Assembly: GCF_900580675.1 (NCBI RefSeq)
Contig: NZ_UTBG01000166.1
Location: forward strand, 1-59,016
DNA from: Pseudomonas viridiflava
GTDB taxonomy: Bacteria > Pseudomonadota > Gammaproteobacteria > Pseudomonadales > Pseudomonadaceae
Direction: 5' to 3'
Length of the DNA stretch: 59,016 nt
The position numbers and the translations under genes are program-made. The notes under the pieces were generated by a model, which worked only from the letters and a program-made list of their open reading frames with translations, ran no database searches and had not been told where the DNA came from. Of the stretch, positions 46,433 to 55,388 are shown piece after piece (the first letter of the stretch is position 1; every line of letters begins with the position of its first letter).

Positions 46433-48508
46433 ATGGCGCAAACGCTGTTCAAGCTTTTCTTTACCCAACGCCTGGCCGCCTTGGCCAGCACCGAGTCGCT
46501 GCGTGCGATTCGCGAAGGGTTGCTGTGGATCCTGCCATGCCTGCTGGTATCGGCGGGTTTTCTGATCCTGTCCGAACTCGCCAGGGTGCTGGGCTTCGCC
46601 CCCTCAGTCGTGACGTTTCTGGCTGGGCTGCACGACCAGATCAGTTCGGTGATCCCGCTGCTGGTGGCCGCCTCGATTGGTTATATGTTGGCGATCCAGC
46701 ACCGCCTGCCGCAACTTCCGGTGGCGTTCCTGTGCCTGGCGCATGTGGTGGTGGCGACGTTTATTCTGCGTGAATACCCCAGGGCTTCGGCGACGTTCGT
46801 GCTGTTTATCGCCATCGCTTCGCCGCTGCTGAATGTACCCGCGATTGCCTGGCTGCACCGTTATCGCTGGACTCGCCTGCTCAACGAGGAGCTGGTGGGG
46901 CACAACCTGCGAGGCACGATCAATATGGTGTTGCCGGGGGCTATCACCGCCCTGGCGTTGGTGGCGGTGCTGTCCTTGCTGTTGCAGTTGCCCTATGTCG
47001 CACAGTTACAGGGCCCGCAGGTGCTGAACGCGTTGGAATCGCCCTACGGCAGCGGTTTGTTCGTGACCCTGATGAATTCGCTGCTGTGGTTTTTCGGGAT
47101 TCACGGCGTGTACGCCATGCAGCCGCTGTTCGATGTGCTGGACCAGGCGGTGGTGCTCAACAGCGCTGCGCTGGCGGCGGGTGAGCCGATCAAATATATG
47201 TTGAACAGCGGCCTGCTGGGCAGCTTTGCGTTTATCGGCGGCTCGGGCGGCGCACTGTGCCTGTTGCTGGCGATCCTGTTGTTTTCCAAGAGCAAATCCA
47301 TGCGTTTGCTGGCGATGGCGAGTGTGCCGCTGTCGCTGTTCAACGTCAGCGAGGTGCTGCTGTTCGGCTTGCCGATCATCCTCAATCCGCGTTTGTTCAT
47401 CCCGTTTTTGCTGGTGCCGGCGCTCAACGCCATGCTGGCGTTGAGCGTGGTGACAATGGGCTGGGTGTCACCGGCAGTCGCCAGCGTACCGTTTACCGCA
47501 CCGGTGTTGCTCAACGCCTATCTGAGTACCCACGGCGACCTGGCGGCGGTCGCGCTGCAAGTGGCGCTGTTGGGCCTCGGCACGCTGGTCTATGCGCCCT
47601 ATGTCCGTGCGATCCATCGCCAGGCCACCGAAGGCGGCACGGTGTACCTCAAGTCCCTGGACATGACCTTCCGTGGCCTGGAAGAAAAAGGCCGGTTGCG
47701 CGAGCTGGACCCGGTGCTGGCCTCCCACAAGCACCTGGCGCGCCAGGCCAGTGAAATGAGCCGTATCCAGCAGATCAGCGACTACGAGTTCTACCTTGAA
47801 TACCAACCCCAGGTCTCCACCCGCACCGGGCTCTGCACCGGTTGTGAAGCACTGATGCGCGCCCGCGATGCCCAGGGCACGGTGCATTCACCGTGGGAGT
47901 TTTTGCAATGGCTGGCCCAGGCGCGGTTGATGCCGGACGTGGATGTGTGGGTGGCGTCCCAGGCGGTGCGGCAGTACCAGCAGTGGCAAAAGCTGGGTTT
48001 TGCACTGCCGATGACCATCAATATTTCCAGCGCCACCCTGACCGATGCCGCCTATGGCGAGCGCCTGGTGGAAATCCTGGCCCAGGCCCATGGCCAGGTA
48101 TCGGTGGAAATCACCGAAGACGCGCTGGTCAGCGATAGCCAGGCCACGCACCGGATCATCCAGAAGCTGCAGGCGATCGGCGCCAAGGTGTATATCGATG
48201 ATTTCGGCACCGGCTTTTCGGCCTTGAGTTACCTGCACCAGTTTCCGGTGGACTTTATCAAGATCGACCGTAGCTTTGTGGTGGCCCAGCACGACCCCAA
48301 GGGCGCCCAGGTGATGACCGGCCTCCTGCGCTTCTGCGAGGCGCTAAACCTGGGGGTGGTGGTCGAAGGCGTGGAGACCGCCGAGCAACTGGCCTTCCTC
48401 AATACCGGCGCCGAGTTGATTATCCAGGGCTGGTATTTCAGCAAGGCGCTGCCGGGCGATCAGTTGCCAGGCTTCGTGCGAGAGCGCGCCGCCATGGCGC
48501 AGGCCTAG
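46433..48508 (+). CDS. PTS EIIC-like membrane domain fused to an EAL phosphodiesterase
   Basis: 691 residues. Residues about 20-395 form a polytopic domain like the EIIC of the lactose/cellobiose PTS, including WFFGIHGVYAM (219-229) and an N-terminal REGLLWILPCLLVSAG. Residues about 440-685 form an EAL domain with EALMR (E472), Asn530, Glu559, IDDFGTG (D589, D590), Lys610 and Glu645 all present, so c-di-GMP hydrolysis is expected. No IIA or IIB domain or PTS partner is encoded nearby. The EIIC part is therefore more likely a sugar sensor than a transporter. AGAGGA supports the chosen ATG; ATGs 6 and 19 codons upstream are weaker. Confidence 0.85.
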   Translation: MAQTLFKLFFTQRLAALASTESLRAIREGLLWILPCLLVSAGFLILSELARVLGFAPSVVTFLAGLHDQISSVIPLLVAASIGYMLAIQHRLPQLPVAFLCLAHVVVATFILREYPRASATFVLFIAIASPLLNVPAIAWLHRYRWTRLLNEELVGHNLRGTINMVLPGAITALALVAVLSLLLQLPYVAQLQGPQVLNALESPYGSGLFVTLMNSLLWFFGIHGVYAMQPLFDVLDQAVVLNSAALAAGEPIKYMLNSGLLGSFAFIGGSGGALCLLLAILLFSKSKSMRLLAMASVPLSLFNVSEVLLFGLPIILNPRLFIPFLLVPALNAMLALSVVTMGWVSPAVASVPFTAPVLLNAYLSTHGDLAAVALQVALLGLGTLVYAPYVRAIHRQATEGGTVYLKSLDMTFRGLEEKGRLRELDPVLASHKHLARQASEMSRIQQISDYEFYLEYQPQVSTRTGLCTGCEALMRARDAQGTVHSPWEFLQWLAQARLMPDVDVWVASQAVRQYQQWQKLGFALPMTINISSATLTDAAYGERLVEILAQAHGQVSVEITEDALVSDSQATHRIIQKLQAIGAKVYIDDFGTGFSALSYLHQFPVDFIKIDRSFVVAQHDPKGAQVMTGLLRFCEALNLGVVVEGVETAEQLAFLNTGAELIIQGWYFSKALPGDQLPGFVRERAAMAQA

Positions 48509-49338
48509 TAGCTGCTGCGGGTCTGTTCGATGTCCTCGACCAGGCTGTCGATCCGCGCCAGACGCGCGCGGTTGTCGTGGTCCCAGGGGTGGAAGCCGGG
48601 TTTGAAGTAGTGCAGCCATGGCACCGCCATCCGTGGGAAAACGCCTTTGGGTCCATACAGAAATTTCAGCATGCGCCAGAAGCCCTTCAAAAACCCTACA
48701 GACTTGCGATCGGCAATCAGCAGTCGAACGTGAAAATCCAGGACCACCACCCAGAAAAACACCGTGGTGGTCAACATGGTGCCAGTGCGCAGCAAGTAGC
48801 GCTTGGGCCCGGGCTTGATCACCGCGTTCCACACATCAAAGGCCACCGCCTTGTGTTCGGTTTCTTCGAGGGCGTGCCAGTACCACATCTGCTGATAGCC
48901 CTTGAGTGAATCGCCGAAGCGTGACGGGTCGCTCAGCAGGATTTCCGCGAGCATCGCCGTGTAGTGCTCAAGGGCGATGGTGATTGCCAGGTTGAACGAC
49001 GGCGCGAAGTGTTTTTTCTGCAGGTCGAGGATGAATTTCAGCCGACGATCCAGGGTGTGAGCGGGTAGGCCGGCGGCCTGCAGCAGGTCGTTGTAGGCCA
49101 CGTGTTCACGGCTGTGCATGGCCTCCTGGCCGATAAAACCCTGGATCTCTTTTTTCAGTTCAGGGTCTTCGATGCGCTGGCGGTAGTGGCGCACGCTGTC
49201 CATGAAAAACAGCTCACCCTGTGGAAACAGCAGCGAAAGCGCATTGAAAAAATGCGTGATGAAGGGCCCTTGCTCGTGCCAGTTCTTGATGCGCTCGGCG
49301 GGCAGGTCGAAATGAATATCGCGGCGGATCGGCAACAT
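48505..49338 (-). CDS. PF10118-type metal-dependent hydrolase-like protein
   Basis: 277 residues of the family often named metal-dependent hydrolase (PF10118). It has a ferritin-like set of acidic and His residues: GFIGQEAMHSREHVAYN, ALEHYTAMLAEILL and WHALEETEHKAVAFDV. These look like di-metal ligands on a helical bundle. A hydrophobic stretch (TTTVFFWVVVLDFHVRLLI) may sit at the membrane. The reaction is unknown; it follows an SDR and a flavin monooxygenase in one operon. Its stop shares the palindrome CTAG with the stop of the convergent EIIC-EAL gene. Confidence 0.82.
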   Translation of the reverse strand: MLPIRRDIHFDLPAERIKNWHEQGPFITHFFNALSLLFPQGELFFMDSVRHYRQRIEDPELKKEIQGFIGQEAMHSREHVAYNDLLQAAGLPAHTLDRRLKFILDLQKKHFAPSFNLAITIALEHYTAMLAEILLSDPSRFGDSLKGYQQMWYWHALEETEHKAVAFDVWNAVIKPGPKRYLLRTGTMLTTTVFFWVVVLDFHVRLLIADRKSVGFLKGFWRMLKFLYGPKGVFPRMAVPWLHYFKPGFHPWDHDNRARLARIDSLVEDIEQTRSSY

Positions 49339-49353
49339 AATGCGTGCTCCTTT

Positions 49354-50244
49354 TCAGAGGCGGGGCTCGTCGTTGGTTTCAAACACCGGCGTACGGAGTT
49401 TGGGCGCCATGCGCTTGCTGGCGAACACCACCAGAGCTTGATAAGCGGCCGGCAGGCAACGCGCGAGCAGGTCGAGGAAGTAGGCGTCGCGGCCGATCAG
49501 CACGCGGCGTTTGTTTTTGCGCACGCCGTGCAGGATCACTTTGGCGGCCTGGTCGGCATCGGTGATAAACAGCTTTTCGAAGTCGGCGCGGGCCTGCTGT
49601 TCGCTGTGGATCAGAAAACCGGTCATGTTCGCGTCGATCCGGCTGCTGCGGCAGATATCGGTGCGAATGCCGCCGGGGTGCACGCAGGTGGCCGAGACGC
49701 CGCAGCGCTGCATATCGAGTTCCTGGCGCAGCGACTCGGTAAAGCCGCGCACCGCGAATTTGGTCGCGTTGTAGCCGCTCATGCCGGGCTGGGCAAACAG
49801 GCCGAACACGCTGGAGGTGTTGACCACATGCCCGTCGCCGCTGGCCTTGAGGTAGGGCAGGAACGCCTTCGTCCCGTGCACCACGCCCCAGAAATTGATG
49901 CCGACGATCCATTCCAGGTCGGCATAGGCCACGCCTTCCACGGTACTCGACAGCGCCACACCGGCATTGTTGAACACCAGGTTGACCCGGCCATGTTCGG
50001 CAACGCAGCGCGCGGCCCAGTTTTCCATGGCCTGGCAGTCGGACACATCCAGTACCTGGGTGGTGACCCGCACTGGCGCCAGCGTCGATGACTTGATCAG
50101 TTCCAGCGTCTGCTCCAGCCCCTGGCTGTTTTTATCGGCCAGCGCCAGGTGGCAGCCTTCGCGTGCCAGGGCCATGGCCAGGGCGCGGCCCATGCCGGAC
50201 GCGGCGCCGGTAATCGCCGCGACGCGGCCGTTGAATGACTTCAT
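49354..50244 (-). CDS. short-chain dehydrogenase/reductase
   Basis: 296 residues with TGAASGMGRAL at the N-terminus, NNAG at 92-95, Ser144/Ser145, and Tyr158 and Lys162 (YNATK) in the active site. The C-terminal extension with basic residues is typical of SDRs acting on long or lipid substrates. It overlaps the flavin monooxygenase stop (ATGA). A role in oxidising a secondary alcohol or reducing a ketone that feeds the monooxygenase is likely, but this is context-based. Confidence 0.85.
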   Translation of the reverse strand: MKSFNGRVAAITGAASGMGRALAMALAREGCHLALADKNSQGLEQTLELIKSSTLAPVRVTTQVLDVSDCQAMENWAARCVAEHGRVNLVFNNAGVALSSTVEGVAYADLEWIVGINFWGVVHGTKAFLPYLKASGDGHVVNTSSVFGLFAQPGMSGYNATKFAVRGFTESLRQELDMQRCGVSATCVHPGGIRTDICRSSRIDANMTGFLIHSEQQARADFEKLFITDADQAAKVILHGVRKNKRRVLIGRDAYFLDLLARCLPAAYQALVVFASKRMAPKLRTPVFETNDEPRL

Positions 50245-51779
50245 GACAGGCTCCCTTCAACAGTGGAGTGGGGCAATTGCACCGCGCGCGCGGGCGGATT
50301 GACCGGTGTCAGGCTGACCCGGTAGTCCTCCAGCGCAAATTGGCGCGTGACCTGTTTGAAGCGCCAGGTCGAACCGGGCCACAGGGTGGTGTTCTTGCCG
50401 GTGCGCGGGTCCAGGTACCAGCTTTGGCAGCCGCCGGTGTTCCAGATGGTGCGTTTGAGTTTGTCTTGCAGCTGGGTGTTGTAGGCGCTTTCCACGTCGG
50501 GCTTGACGTCCACGCTGGCGATGCGATGCCGCTGCATATGCTTGAGCGCGTCGAGGATGTAGGTCACCTGGGCCTCGATCATCAGGATCATCGAGTTATG
50601 CCCCAGGCCGGTGTTGGGCCCCACGATCAAAAACAGGTTGGGGTAGCCCGGCACCGTGGTGCCTTTGTACGCATGCGCGCCGTCGCGCCAGGTGTCCATC
50701 AGGTCGACACCGTCGCGGCCGATGATGCAGTTGCGCGGCAGTGGGTCGGTGGCCTGGAAGCCGGTGCCGAAGATCAGGCAATCGGCGGGGTGCTTGATGC
50801 CGTCGGCGGTGATCACCCCGTTGGCTTCGATGCGCTGCACATGTTCGCTCACCACCTCGACATTGCTGCGCGACAGCGCCGGGTAGTAGTCATTGGAAAT
50901 CAGCACGCGCTTGCAGCCGATGGTGTAGTCCGGCGTCAGGGTCTTGCGCAGGGAAGGGCGGGCCACTTGTTTGTGCAGGTGGCGCAGGGCGATTTTCTGC
51001 ACCATTTTCATCAGCCGCGGGTGCAGCGCAAAGCCCACCACGCGGCCCTCCAGCGCCCAGTAAAACGCGCCGCGCACCAGGCGCTGGGTGAAGGGCAGGT
51101 GCTTGAACAGCCAGCGTTCGGTCGGTGAAACCGCGCGGTCGGGCTTGGGCATGATCCACGGCGGGGTGCGCTGGAACAGGTCTAGATGGGCCACCTGCGG
51201 CGCAATCTGCGGCACGAATTGAATGGCGCTGGCCCCGGTGCCGATCACCGCCACGCGCTTGCCCTTCAACGAATAGTCGTGGTCCCACTGCTGGGAATGG
51301 AAACTTTTGCCCTTGAAGCTCGCAAGCCCCGGAATATCCGGCAGCGCCGGGCGCGACAGCCCGCCCATCCCCGACACCAGCACCCGCGCGCTGACCTGGC
51401 GGCCATCGCCAAAGCTCAACTGCCAGCGCTGTTGCTGCTCATCAAACACTGCGCGCTCAAGGCCCATGCCGAAACGCAGGTAAGGCGCCAGCTGAAAGCG
51501 CTTGGCGCAGTGCTCCAGGTACGCGCGGATTTCCGCTTGCGGCGCGAACTGCCGCGACCAGTCTGGATTGGGCGCAAAGGAAAACGAGTACACGTGCGAC
51601 TGCACATCGCAGGCGCAACCCGGGTAGTGGTTGTCGCGCCAGGTGCCGCCGAGGGTCTCGGCCTGTTCGGCGATAAAGAAGTCGCTGAGCCCGGCTTCCT
51701 TGAGCTTGATGGCCATGCACAGGCCGGCAAAGCCGGAACCGATGATGGCGATGTCGATTGATTCGTTGTGGGCATTCAT
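50241..51779 (-). CDS. flavin-binding monooxygenase, Baeyer-Villiger/AlmA type
   Basis: 512 residues: FAD motif GSGFAGL (14-20), the Baeyer-Villiger fingerprint FKGKSFHSQQWD (155-166), and NADPH motif GTGASA (180-185). Length and the NHYPGCACDVQSHVYSFSF segment fit class B flavoprotein monooxygenases, including AlmA proteins linked to long-chain alkane use. It would insert oxygen into a ketone to give an ester, using NADPH. With an esterase-like hydrolase gene divergent from it and alkB next, subterminal alkane or ketone oxidation is a good hypothesis. It is the first gene of a three-gene operon. Confidence 0.87.
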   Translation of the reverse strand: MNAHNESIDIAIIGSGFAGLCMAIKLKEAGLSDFFIAEQAETLGGTWRDNHYPGCACDVQSHVYSFSFAPNPDWSRQFAPQAEIRAYLEHCAKRFQLAPYLRFGMGLERAVFDEQQQRWQLSFGDGRQVSARVLVSGMGGLSRPALPDIPGLASFKGKSFHSQQWDHDYSLKGKRVAVIGTGASAIQFVPQIAPQVAHLDLFQRTPPWIMPKPDRAVSPTERWLFKHLPFTQRLVRGAFYWALEGRVVGFALHPRLMKMVQKIALRHLHKQVARPSLRKTLTPDYTIGCKRVLISNDYYPALSRSNVEVVSEHVQRIEANGVITADGIKHPADCLIFGTGFQATDPLPRNCIIGRDGVDLMDTWRDGAHAYKGTTVPGYPNLFLIVGPNTGLGHNSMILMIEAQVTYILDALKHMQRHRIASVDVKPDVESAYNTQLQDKLKRTIWNTGGCQSWYLDPRTGKNTTLWPGSTWRFKQVTRQFALEDYRVSLTPVNPPARAVQLPHSTVEGSLS

Positions 51780-51852
51780 AGGCAGATTCCCGTGCTCCTG
51801 TTTTTTGTTGTGTCTTTTAGATAGAACACCATTGCAAAGGAAAATTGAATTA

Positions 51853-51879
51853 ATTATTTTAAAAAAGATTTTAAATAAT
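51853..51879. promoter_or_regulatory. AT-rich imperfect inverted repeat in a divergent promoter region
   Basis: ATTATTTTAAAA and TTTTAAATAAT face each other with one inserted base. The region between the monooxygenase and hydrolase genes is strikingly AT-rich here. It may be an operator or an UP-element for the divergent promoters. Confidence 0.35.
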
Positions 51880-52043
51880 CTACCTGAAAATATCGCCTAC
51901 GCTAGCCTTGGGTTGTTCATATGAGACTTGTCCGACGGACGAGCAGGGTATGTACGTAGTCCAGGTCCAGGGTGTGGACGGTGGCTGAGGCCTTGATCAA
52001 TTTCGGTCAGGCCGCCAGCAGCAGGGAAGCAGAGGACCGAGCT

Positions 52044-53048
52044 ATGGCTGTCGAATGGGTTATTGCTGCGGCGGTGTTTATCGGCGTCAGCGCCGTGCTG
52101 TGGGGTTTCAGCCGCTGGATGACACGGCGGATTGAAACCACCGTTCCGATCAACGGGCGCTTTGTCGAGGTCAACGGCGAGCGCTTCCATTATGTAGAAG
52201 AAGGCAAAGGCCCGCCGTTGGTGATGATTCACGGGCTGATGGGCAGCAGTCGCAACCTGACGTATGCCTTGTCCGGCCAATTGCGTGAGCACTTTCGCGT
52301 GATCACCCTTGACCGTCCGGGGTCGGGCTATTCCACTCGCCACACCGGCACCGCGGCGGACCTGCCGGCCCAGGCGCGGCAGGTCGCAGGTTTTATCAAG
52401 ACCCTGGGCCTGGATAAACCGCTGGTGCTGGGGCACTCCCTCGGCGGCGCGATTTCCCTGGCGCTGGCCCTTGACCATCCCGAGTCGGTCTCGGGCCTGG
52501 TGCTGGTGGCACCGCTGACCCATCCGCAACCGTCTTTGCCCGTGGTGTTCTGGTCGCTGGCGGTACGCCCGGCCTGGCTGCGGCGCTGGGTGTCGCACAC
52601 CCTGACCATGCCGATCGGGCTGCTGACACGCCACGCGGTGGTCAAGGGCGTGTTCGCCCCCGACCCGGCCCCCGACGATTTCGCCACCCGTGGCGGCGGG
52701 CTGCTGGGCATGCGTCCGGATAATTTCTACGCAGCCTCCAGCGAAATCTCCCTGGTCAACGATTACCTGCCGGACATGGTCAAGCGCTCCCCGCAACTGA
52801 CCCTGCCCATCGGCTTGATTTACGGCGCGCAGGACAAGGTGCTGGACTTTCGCCGGCACGGCCAGGCCCTGGCCGACAAGGTGCCGGGGCTCAAGCTGCA
52901 GGTGGTGGAGGGGCGCGGGCATATGTTGCCGATAACCGCCACAGCCCGCGTGGTCGAGGCCGTGCAGCACGTGGCCAAGCGCGTGCGGCCGGCAGACACC
53001 GCGACGATTTTGCATCCGCCCTTTGCCCTGGCGAATCAATCAGGCTGA
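52044..53048 (+). CDS. membrane-anchored alpha/beta hydrolase
   Basis: 334 residues. An N-terminal hydrophobic helix (VEWVIAAAVFIGVSAVLWGF) is followed by an alpha/beta hydrolase fold with the oxyanion segment MIHGLMGSSR, nucleophile Ser132 in GHSLGGA, acid in GAQDKVLDF and His in GRGHMLP. AGAGGA supports the ATG; a longer in-frame start is rejected. It probably cleaves an ester. As it is divergent from a Baeyer-Villiger-like monooxygenase, it could hydrolyse the ester that enzyme makes. Confidence 0.85.
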   Translation: MAVEWVIAAAVFIGVSAVLWGFSRWMTRRIETTVPINGRFVEVNGERFHYVEEGKGPPLVMIHGLMGSSRNLTYALSGQLREHFRVITLDRPGSGYSTRHTGTAADLPAQARQVAGFIKTLGLDKPLVLGHSLGGAISLALALDHPESVSGLVLVAPLTHPQPSLPVVFWSLAVRPAWLRRWVSHTLTMPIGLLTRHAVVKGVFAPDPAPDDFATRGGGLLGMRPDNFYAASSEISLVNDYLPDMVKRSPQLTLPIGLIYGAQDKVLDFRRHGQALADKVPGLKLQVVEGRGHMLPITATARVVEAVQHVAKRVRPADTATILHPPFALANQSG

Positions 53049-53193
53049 CCCACGCTGCGCAGTCGAATCGCGCAAACGCTTGCCCTGAGGCCTGACCAAC
53101 CGGCTGAAAAAGAGACTGCCTGGTCACGTTCAAAAGGCTTTGAAAAAGTAGTTGACGACCTATCGATTCCGCGCTATTTATTTAAAAAAATAT

Positions 53194-53211
53194 TTCAATA
53201 TTTATTTTGAA
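53194..53211. promoter_or_regulatory. 18-base palindromic operator upstream of alkB
   Basis: TTCAATATTTATTTTGAA fits TTCAAW-N6-TTTGAA. With flanks the arms extend to ATTTCAA / TTGAAAT. A further TTTTGAAAT half-site follows about 13 bases later. It lies 137 bases before the alkB ATG, and the same motif precedes fadE. Confidence 0.55.
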
Positions 53212-53347
53212 ATGATTTTTGAAATGCCTAAGAGCGAATAAAAACGAAAAAAACGTCTTTTATCGCATGGTTGAATTCCCGGAGCATTCAGCGCTCCTTG
53301 AACCTGTTTTTTGCGTCCCTGCCAACCCGCCTCATCCGGAGGCTGCC

Positions 53348-54628
53348 ATGAGCCAGACTGTGGCGGCACCAAACGTGTGGACCGACGGCAAGCGTCACCT
53401 GTGGTGGTTGGGCATCATGCCGCTGGCGACTCCACTGCTGTCGGGCGCCCTGGCAATCACCACCGGCATCCAGCAATTGTGGTGGGTCGGTGTGTTGGTG
53501 ATCTTCGGCCTGATCCCGCTGATCGACGGCCTGCTCGGTGAAGACCTGAGCAACCCGCCGGAATCTGCCGTCAACCATCTTGAATCGCAAAGCTACTACC
53601 GCTGGATCGTCTACACCGGGGTGGTGTTTGTCATCTCCTCAGTGGTGGTCACCGGCTGGCTGGCTGCCGGCGGCATCGACTGGATCATCCGTGGTGGCCT
53701 GGTGCAGGCGGCGGCGAATCTGGACCCTGCCAGCTGGCTGTCGCACGCGGCCAGCTACATCACCGCACGCACGCAGTTGCATGGCGAGCCGAGCTGGTTC
53801 ACCTACCTGGGCATGGCGATGTCGACCGGCGCCGCTACCGGCATCGCGATCAACACCGCCCATGAGCTGGGGCACAAGCCGAATGCACTGGAAGTGTTCC
53901 TGGCCAAGGTCACCCTGGCGCCGACCTTCTACGGGCACTTCTACACCGAGCACAACCGTGGTCATCACGTTCGTGTGGCCACCCCGGAAGACCCGGCCAG
54001 CTCACGCCTGGGCGAGAGTTTCTGGGCCTTCCTGCCGCGCTCGGTGTGGTTCAGCGCGCACTCGGCCTGGAACTTGGAGCGGATGCGCCTGCGCAAGCTC
54101 GGCCTGCCGGCCTGGCACTGGCAGAACGGTGTACTCAGTGCCTGGATGTACAGCGTGGTGTTATGGGGCGCGATGATTTACTGGCTCGGCGCGGCAGTGA
54201 TCCCGTTCCTGATCATCCAGGGCATCTACGGGTTCTCCTTGCTGGAAGTGGTGAACTACGTCGAACACTACGGCCTTAAACGCCAGAAGTTGCCCAACGG
54301 CCGTTATGAACGTTGCTCGCCTCGGCACTCGTGGAACAGCAACCGTATTGTTACCAATATCTTTTTGTTCCAACTACAACGCCACTCCGATCACCATGCC
54401 AACCCGACGCGCAGTTACCAGTCATTGCGTCACTTTGATGAGTCGCCGCAACTTCCGTATGGCTATGCGAGCATGATTGTTTGGGCTTACGTGCCGTACT
54501 TGTGGCGCCGACGCATGGACCATCGAGTACTCAATCACTACGCCGGGGATATTACCCTGACCAATCTTCAACCTTCACAACGGTTGAAGTACCTGGAGAA
54601 GTACAGCAACAGTGCCAAGCCTTTTTAA
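53348..54628 (+). CDS. alkB: alkane 1-monooxygenase AlkB
   Basis: 426 residues; an integral-membrane non-haem di-iron hydroxylase. The family His motifs are complete: HELGHK (172-177), EHNRGHH (201-207), NYVEHYGL (303-310) and LQRHSDHH (343-350). Several membrane helices lie before and between them. It hydroxylates terminal carbons of n-alkanes, with electrons from rubredoxin and rubredoxin reductase; neither is encoded here. GGAGG precedes the ATG; a longer in-frame start is rejected. By hand alignment the position equal to Trp55 of P. putida GPo1 AlkB is Ile52, which suggests longer alkanes (C12 and above). Confidence 0.94.
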   Translation: MSQTVAAPNVWTDGKRHLWWLGIMPLATPLLSGALAITTGIQQLWWVGVLVIFGLIPLIDGLLGEDLSNPPESAVNHLESQSYYRWIVYTGVVFVISSVVVTGWLAAGGIDWIIRGGLVQAAANLDPASWLSHAASYITARTQLHGEPSWFTYLGMAMSTGAATGIAINTAHELGHKPNALEVFLAKVTLAPTFYGHFYTEHNRGHHVRVATPEDPASSRLGESFWAFLPRSVWFSAHSAWNLERMRLRKLGLPAWHWQNGVLSAWMYSVVLWGAMIYWLGAAVIPFLIIQGIYGFSLLEVVNYVEHYGLKRQKLPNGRYERCSPRHSWNSNRIVTNIFLFQLQRHSDHHANPTRSYQSLRHFDESPQLPYGYASMIVWAYVPYLWRRRMDHRVLNHYAGDITLTNLQPSQRLKYLEKYSNSAKPF

Positions 54629-54729
54629 TTTGAAGTAACACACTGTTGGCGAACTCGGGGCTTGTGTGCCGCGCAGGTCCCTTTCGCCCGAGGTTTGCCC
54701 AGTTAGTTGCCAGTAAGCTGTTTGACCCG

Positions 54730-54740
54730 AACAAAAATAA
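54730..54740 (+). promoter_or_regulatory. candidate Hfq/Crc motif in the first pra leader
   Basis: AACAAAAATAA contains two overlapping AANAANAA matches, about 22-32 bases before the ATG and just upstream of the ribosome binding site (GGGAAGG). Confidence 0.45.
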
Positions 54741-54761
54741 TTAAAGGGAAGGACGTACACC

Positions 54762-55256
54762 ATGCAATCACCTGCCAAGTTCACTACCCATATCGTATTG
54801 GCCGCGCTGGGCCTGATCGTCTATCACCAGGCCCAGGCCGCGCGTATCGAACCGGCCGGCAGCGCCTTTACTGCGCAAGGCCCCATCAGCTTCTCCAAAG
54901 GCGCGCTGATCAGCGCCGACTGCACCATCAAGGTGGCCGGCAAGGTTGCCGCCGACGGTTCTTCGGTGAATGTCGACACAGTTGTATTTGACGGCGGCCT
55001 CAAGTGCAGCCGGGTCGAAGCGATCAACTTGCCCTGGGTATTAGTTGCCAAGGATACCAAGAGCGGGTCGATGTCGAAGATCAGCGTGGATGTTCACGCC
55101 TTTGGCCTGGGCGGCAAGTGCGGGCCTTCTACCGCCGACGGTACCTGGGATAACGCCACCGGCAAGTTGGAAGCGGCCAATGTACCGATTGGCGAAGACT
55201 GCAAGATCAAGACGGTGTCGATCAAGATGCCACCCAACTTCAAGGTTGTTGAATAA
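54762..55256 (+). CDS. secreted Pra-like alkane oxidation activator protein, copy 1
   Basis: 164 residues with a signal peptide ending near YHQAQA. The mature protein (about 138 residues) has Cys pairs in SADCTIKVAG, GGLKCSR, GKCGPST and GEDCKIK, suggesting disulfides. Its pattern (an LPWVL segment, then CGPST and a final VSIKM) is shared with the next gene, so the two are tandem paralogues. They resemble PraA/PraB, small secreted proteins described as activators of hexadecane oxidation in P. aeruginosa. The mode of action is unclear; they may help emulsify or bind alkanes. Confidence 0.72.
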   Translation: MQSPAKFTTHIVLAALGLIVYHQAQAARIEPAGSAFTAQGPISFSKGALISADCTIKVAGKVAADGSSVNVDTVVFDGGLKCSRVEAINLPWVLVAKDTKSGSMSKISVDVHAFGLGGKCGPSTADGTWDNATGKLEAANVPIGEDCKIKTVSIKMPPNFKVVE

Positions 55257-55380
55257 GCGTCAATTGTTTCAACGGTAATCGAATTGATATTTGGCTGGAA
55301 AGGGAAGTTCTGCAGATTCACCGTGACCTCTCGTTCATGGCCATTACCCCGGCGAAATGACTTCGCCTTAACATGTGAGG

Positions 55381-55388
55381 AAAAACAA
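55381..55388 (+). promoter_or_regulatory. candidate Hfq/Crc motif at the second pra start
   Basis: AAAAACAA matches AANAANAA and runs into the ATG itself, just after the Shine-Dalgarno GAGG. Binding there would block initiation directly. Confidence 0.4.

Noticed and set aside
51832..51849. Third copy of the alkB/fadE operator before the flavin monooxygenase gene
   Set aside because: The minus strand TTCAATTTTCCTTTGCAA keeps one arm but only four of six bases of the other, so it was kept only as a remark.
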